From: Priapulus caudatus
Taxonomy: Eukaryota > Priapulida > Priapulimorpha > Priapulimorphida > Priapulidae
DNA length: 42,531 bases
Assembly: GCF_000485595.1 (NCBI RefSeq)
Contig: NW_014577594.1
Location: forward strand, 116,188-158,718
Reading direction: 5' to 3'
Part shown: in pieces, positions 39,288 to 42,531 of the stretch
Position numbering within the stretch: the stretch's first letter is position 1
How the letters are laid out: every line of letters begins with the position of its first letter
Translations under genes and position numbers: made by a program
The notes under the pieces: generated by a model
Told to the model about the DNA's origin: nothing
The model's database searches: none
What the model saw: only the letters and a program-made list of their open reading frames with translations

Positions 39288-42200
39288 CTGGAACGATGAT
39301 AACGAACAAACGTATTACCTCGTCGCTAAATGCTTCCACATCCAGTTAAATGCCCGAATTTCAGCGCTAACTCGCGAATTTTAGACGCCGCATACTCTAA
39401 AACCAAAACACAAACCATCTCCCAAGTAATTATCTAATGAAAGATAAGAATCCTACTGAACATTTTGTAAAAATACCACTAGATCTGAGATTTAGGGCTT
39501 GGCATACCTTTACTATTGGCACATGCCGCTCCACAGTAACCGTAGGCATGGGTGGGTCCATGGACCTGGCTCTTTGCTGGCTGCCTTTACCATTCCGTCC
39601 ATAATTCTGTGCAAGAAACATTTCATTATGAATATGGGAGCAGCGATAGGATAAAGCAATACAATAAATTAATGCTCATTTCTCTTTTAATGAATTGACC
39701 TAATATAAAAATAAGAATGCACTACAATAAGGAATTGCAATTAATAAAACTATACTGACATATAATATCAAGAGCTCATAATAGAGAGCTCTCTAGTATG
39801 AGCTCTTGATATTATGAAGCTAATCAGCTCAAATCAGTGATGAGCGGCAGTCTAGCATGCAGACTTGCGCACACACACACCCAGTGTTGTTGTGCAAGCA
39901 AAACAACTGCACGATAATAAGGAATTGTAATTAATAAAACTATACTGACACATAAAGCTAAAAGCATTAAAAGAAGCGCGTTACCCTGTGTTGCTGCGCG
40001 GGCCTGTACTGTGTCAGCGACACGACGCCCGGAACACGCGACCCATCAAGCGCGTCTGCGCCCCTCCCGTGCACCAGGGGGCGCTGCTCCTGCCGCTCGT
40101 AACTCTCCGCGGACACGTTCGCGTAGGCCGGCTTCCCGTGAGCGGCGGCGGCGTTGCCAGGGTAACCGCCGGTCACGGACACGGGCGCGGTGTCGTGGGA
40201 GTTCGCTCCCGTCTGGCCCTGCATGCGGTGCGCCGTGCACAGTCCCTGTAACGCCTCCCTCGCTGCCGCGGGACCGCTGCCGCCACCACCAGCCGTCCTC
40301 CCCGGGGGAGCGTCCGCGTAACCCTCGCCTGCAGGCACCGCCGCCGCCGCCGCCGCCGTCGTCGGCATCACGTGTATGTACACCTGCGGCGCTCGCTCGC
40401 CCTCCGCAGTCGCCCACGGGCCGGGCGTCGCGCGAGCGTTCGCTTGTTCGTCCTGCCACGCGTGGCGCCGCCGCGGTTCGCGCCGCGGTCGTCGTCCCAG
40501 TAGCGAGCGAGGGATGGAGGCGAGCGGTTGTCGCCGCGTGTCGTCGTAGCGGCGTCGCTGTAGGCCGGGGCGGGATGGTGGCCGGGGACGCCGTTACACG
40601 CGGGCTCCCACTGCCTGCTGCCGGACGCACGCTGATGACCACTCATCGATCCCTCGCCGTCCTGCCTGGGTCTGCCCGGTGCGCCACCTGTTGGGTCGCA
40701 TCGGAAACGCAGCGTCAACAACGGCCGGACAACGATCGAGTCGTCATTATTGTGGCAAAGTGAAACTAGGCAATTCGATGGTCGTATTCCTGTCATATCT
40801 TATATCTTCATTTATGCCAGTAATGCCCAAACATAAACCTGTCTACATGTTCTCACTTACGTGTGGAGACAGTAAAATAAAAACATCCACGCACGCATAT
40901 TCACATCATTGATAACCCATAACAAATACAGTCATAATTATTCATGGACTGTCACTAATTGTTATCGTCATAGGTAACTATAATCATTGTCACTGCAATG
41001 CACGGCATTAAAATGAAGTCATTCCGGCATAATAGAATCTGTAAGTCTTCTAGTGAGTATAAATTATTAAAAAAAAATTTTTATTTTAATCTTTTAATTT
41101 TTTAATTATATTTTATTAGTGAGCTTGATACTTACTCTCGGACGTAGGTTGGAATGCTCCCAGTGTGTCCATGTTGAGGGCGGACACGCCTCGCATGAAC
41201 GCGGTCTTCATCGAGTCTTCCCAGTCTTGTCTACTCGTCAGCAGTCTGCTGATCTCCCGCCTCGCATCAGCCAGCTCCTGCTGCGCCTGCAAACACACCA
41301 GCGCACACATTAAGCACACATTAAGCACACATTAAGCACACATTAAGCACACATGCACAAGCATACACAACACACAACAAATAAACAAACAATAAAAAAA
41401 TAAAAAAGATTAAAAAAAATAATCCCGCCCCCAGTCTGAGCTCGTTTTCACACTGCATGTTGGCTGACATCTCCTGCGCTCTGCGCTGACTCACGCGCTC
41501 TACACGGCCCCGCCCCCTCCCCCGCCCCCGTACCTTAGACAGTCTGAGCTCGTTTTCACACTGCATGTTGGCTGACATCTCCTGTGCTCTGCGCTGACTC
41601 ACGCGTTCTACACGGTCCCGCCAGCGTCGCTGCACCGTCGCTCGCCACGCCGTCCACGCCTTCAGCTGCAGCCGTCGTCGATACATGAAGTCCGCCACGC
41701 GACTCAGACGCGCCTGCAGAAACAGGAATCCCGCACAGGGGGCGCCGCCGGTCACACCTAGTGCGAGGTTCTCCCCGGGTCTCTATCTAAGGTTGTGGAG
41801 GAGCGTCGCGTGTCGGGTCTGACGTGCATTCAAAGCTGAAGCCGATTTACTAAATGTCCCGTGATTAGTCCTTAATCACCTAGATGACATGCCCTTAATT
41901 TCCAGATGGTTTTACCTTTTGATAACCCCAACACAGTCATGCTGTGTTTTCGCAGCTTGATGTATACGTCTCCGAACAGATCGCATTTACCCGCGTATTG
42001 GTGGCCACTTATGACATGAGTAATTAACTCCAATCAGTACAACCCGCTTCCCCGTCCCTCCCCAATCTATCTGTCGTAAACAGCTTCCTTCTGAGATTCC
42101 TGGGGAGAGCTGTGCCAAACACCAAACTCCAGACTAGGTGACAACACTTCCATATAGTAACAAAGGAATGCTGCAGTCCCTGCACACCTCTCACATCGAG

Positions 42201-42468
42201 ATTAAACCCAACGGAATTAAAAACAAGAACGCGAGCAAAGCAAACTGATGACTATTACGCGAGCATTACCCTTCTCTTAGCTTCCTCCTGCTCCGCCCGA
42301 CCGGCGTAGAACACTTTAGACTGCTCCAGTTTATCCTGCTGCTTCTGCAGAGCATCTGTGAGATTGGCTACTATCTGGTCCTTACGTTCGACGGAGGCCT
42401 GGTAAGTGTCCACCACCTGCCTGGTCGACTGTAACTCCTTCTCCAGATTGGCAATGTTTTGGACAAAC
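39183..42468 (-). CDS. POC5: POC5 centriolar protein gene, 3' half (six coding exons)
   Basis: POC5 is a centrin-binding protein of the centriole lumen needed to build the distal half of centrioles; in vertebrates it belongs to the inner scaffold with FAM161A and POC1B. In transcript order the exons are 42468-42270, 41713-41534, 41286-41136, 40687-39985, 39606-39508 and 39287-39183. Diagnostic pieces are EDSMKTAFMRGVSALN (family EDSMKKAFMRGVCALN), VTVERHVPIVK and TIGPAMASKYVRT (family VE-H-PV-TI-QATAAKYPRT). N-terminal exons with the start lie right of the window. All joins are in phase except for a shift inside 39985-40687. The gene is tail-to-tail with PCED1. Confidence 0.88.
39508..39606 (-). 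CDS. POC5: POC5 penultimate exon
   Basis: 33 codons, phase 0 at both ends: acceptor CTTGCACAG, donor GTATGC. Encodes NYGRNGKGSQQRARSMDPPM and PTVTVERHVPIVK, the start of the conserved C-terminal POC5 motif that the next exon completes. Confidence 0.88.
39607..39984 (-). other. POC5 intron with hairpin and 190-bp tandem duplication
   Basis: A 35-base word at 39726-39760 recurs at 39916-39950 with two differences (offset 190). Between the copies lies a perfect 18-base inverted repeat at 39763-39780 and 39797-39814 (TAATATCAAGAGCTCATA and its inverse), with AGAGAGCTCTCT in the loop. Confidence 0.8.
39985..40687 (-). CDS. POC5: POC5 large low-complexity exon with a frameshift
   Basis: Acceptor CCCAACAG joins the previous exon in phase (Ser, then GAPGRPRQDGEGSMSGHQ); donor GTAACG leaves in phase 0 after PAQQHR. 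The first frame runs to about 40480 (RYWDDDRGANRGG), the second from about 40480 on (HAWQDEQANARA, then APQVYIHVMPTTAAAAAA and GGYPGNAAAAHG). At 703 bases the exon is one base short of keeping frame, so one base is missing in GC-rich DNA at about 40440-40500, or a small intron was overlooked. The region is disordered and Ala/Gly/Pro-rich, like the middle of vertebrate POC5. Confidence 0.7.
40688..41135 (-). other. POC5 intron
   Basis: AT-rich, with an A/T homopolymer-rich stretch at 41067-41120. No other feature seen. Confidence 0.6.
41136..41286 (-). CDS. POC5: POC5 internal exon (EDSMKTAFMRGVSALN signature)
   Basis: Acceptor GTGTTTGCAG, donor GTAAGT, phase 0 in and phase 1 out. Encodes AQQELADARREISRLL and then the most conserved POC5 segment EDSMKTAFMRGVSALNMDTL. 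This exon identifies the gene. Confidence 0.93.
41304..41347 (-). repeat. 11-bp tandem repeat, four units
   Basis: CACACATTAAG four times on the plus strand, in the POC5 intron 18 bases before the acceptor of the 41136-41286 exon. It replaces most of what would be the polypyrimidine region (as TTAATGTGTG on the sense strand). Confidence 0.9.
41432..41514 (-). pseudogene. Partial duplicate of the POC5 41534-41713 exon within the next intron
   Basis: 83 bases repeat 41540-41622 at an offset of 108 with about three substitutions, two of them silent. The copy lacks the original donor (no GTACGG; GGGGGCGGG follows) and has no own acceptor, so it is probably not an exon. C-rich DNA lies between the copies. 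Confidence 0.85.
41534..41713 (-). CDS. POC5: POC5 internal exon (Trp-rich helical repeat)
   Basis: Exactly 60 codons, phase 0 at both ends: acceptor TTTCTGCAG, donor GTACGG. Encodes ARLSRVADFMYRRRLQLKAW, TAWRATVQRRWRDRVERVSQ and an acidic helix. The W-x2-W and R/K-rich pattern resembles the Sfi1-like centrin-binding repeats known in POC5. Part of it is duplicated in the next intron. Confidence 0.85.
41714..42269 (-). other. POC5 intron
   Basis: Mixed sequence with no repeat, RNA gene or extra exon that I can support. Confidence 0.6.
42270..42468 (-). CDS. POC5: POC5 internal exon (coiled coil)
   Basis: Acceptor TTTGCAG, donor GTAATG. Encodes FVQNIANLEKELQSTRQVV, then VERKDQIVANLTDALQKQ and an Ala/Glu/Arg-rich end. 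Heptad-like Leu/Ile/Val spacing indicates a coiled coil. It starts inside a split codon and ends in phase 0. The exon before it is outside the window. Confidence 0.8.
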
Positions 42469-42531
42469 CTGCAAATTTCGCACAAATCCGTATATAATTT
42501 ATCATATCAGTATATAATTCTAATTGCTAAT

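Noticed and set aside
40046-40763. Open frames on both strands at the GC-rich POC5 exon
   Set aside because: GC-rich DNA keeps frames open; only the two minus-strand frames that join neighbouring POC5 exons in phase are supported.

Overview
The window is nuclear DNA of a multicellular animal, most likely a non-vertebrate and possibly marine one. The coding sequence is split by GT–AG introns whose phases match across exon joins, the intergenic DNA is full of microsatellites and MITE-like elements, and the three recognisable genes are animal genes. No bacterial genes, operons, tRNA, rRNA or CRISPR array were seen.

Layout, left to right. (1) 113-298: terminal exon of prefoldin subunit 2 (PFDN2), followed by 3' flank, polypurine/polypyrimidine tracts and a roughly 4 kb CT-microsatellite block. 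(2) 8288-10513: first three coding exons of a PC-esterase domain protein (PCED1/FAM113 family) on the plus strand. (3) 10.8-22.8 kb: a second copy of the same neighbourhood, with PFDN2 exons at 11415-12411, the same 3' flank, part of an LTR retroelement, a diverged PCED1 exon 3 copy, a 25-N gap, the CT block again and an indel-damaged PCED1 exon 1 copy. (4) 23772-37629: the last four PCED1 coding exons. One intron of this gene (26596-36491) is almost entirely a roughly 106-bp minisatellite. (5) 39183-42468: the 3' half of the centriole gene POC5 on the minus strand, tail-to-tail with PCED1.

The seven plus-strand PCED1 exons (8303-8375, 8567-8646, 10380-10513, 23772-23873, 24557-24690, 26406-26595, 36492-37629) sum to 1851 nt, exactly 617 codons including the stop, with every phase matching. 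Copy 1 exons 1-3 and exons 4-7 therefore make one intact reading frame, and the block between them is best read as a second haplotype or a recent duplication placed in tandem. Two gaps of exactly 25 N, single-base indel noise around them and in the minisatellite, and a 3,840-bp low-complexity block repeated without visible change all suggest long-read gap filling. Copy number and order inside the repeats should be treated as provisional.

The strongest biological signal is the minisatellite. Its first unit begins exactly at the PCED1 exon 6 splice donor, and nearly every later unit (roughly 90) repeats a CACACACAG|GTACGAGT junction in the same register, so the intron is a ladder of juxtaposed acceptor-like and donor-like sites. 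Other notable points are exon-limited divergence between the two exon 3 copies, a 17-residue tandem repeat and polyglutamine tail in PCED1, a frameshift and a partial exon duplication in POC5, and several MITE-like elements, two of them nested.
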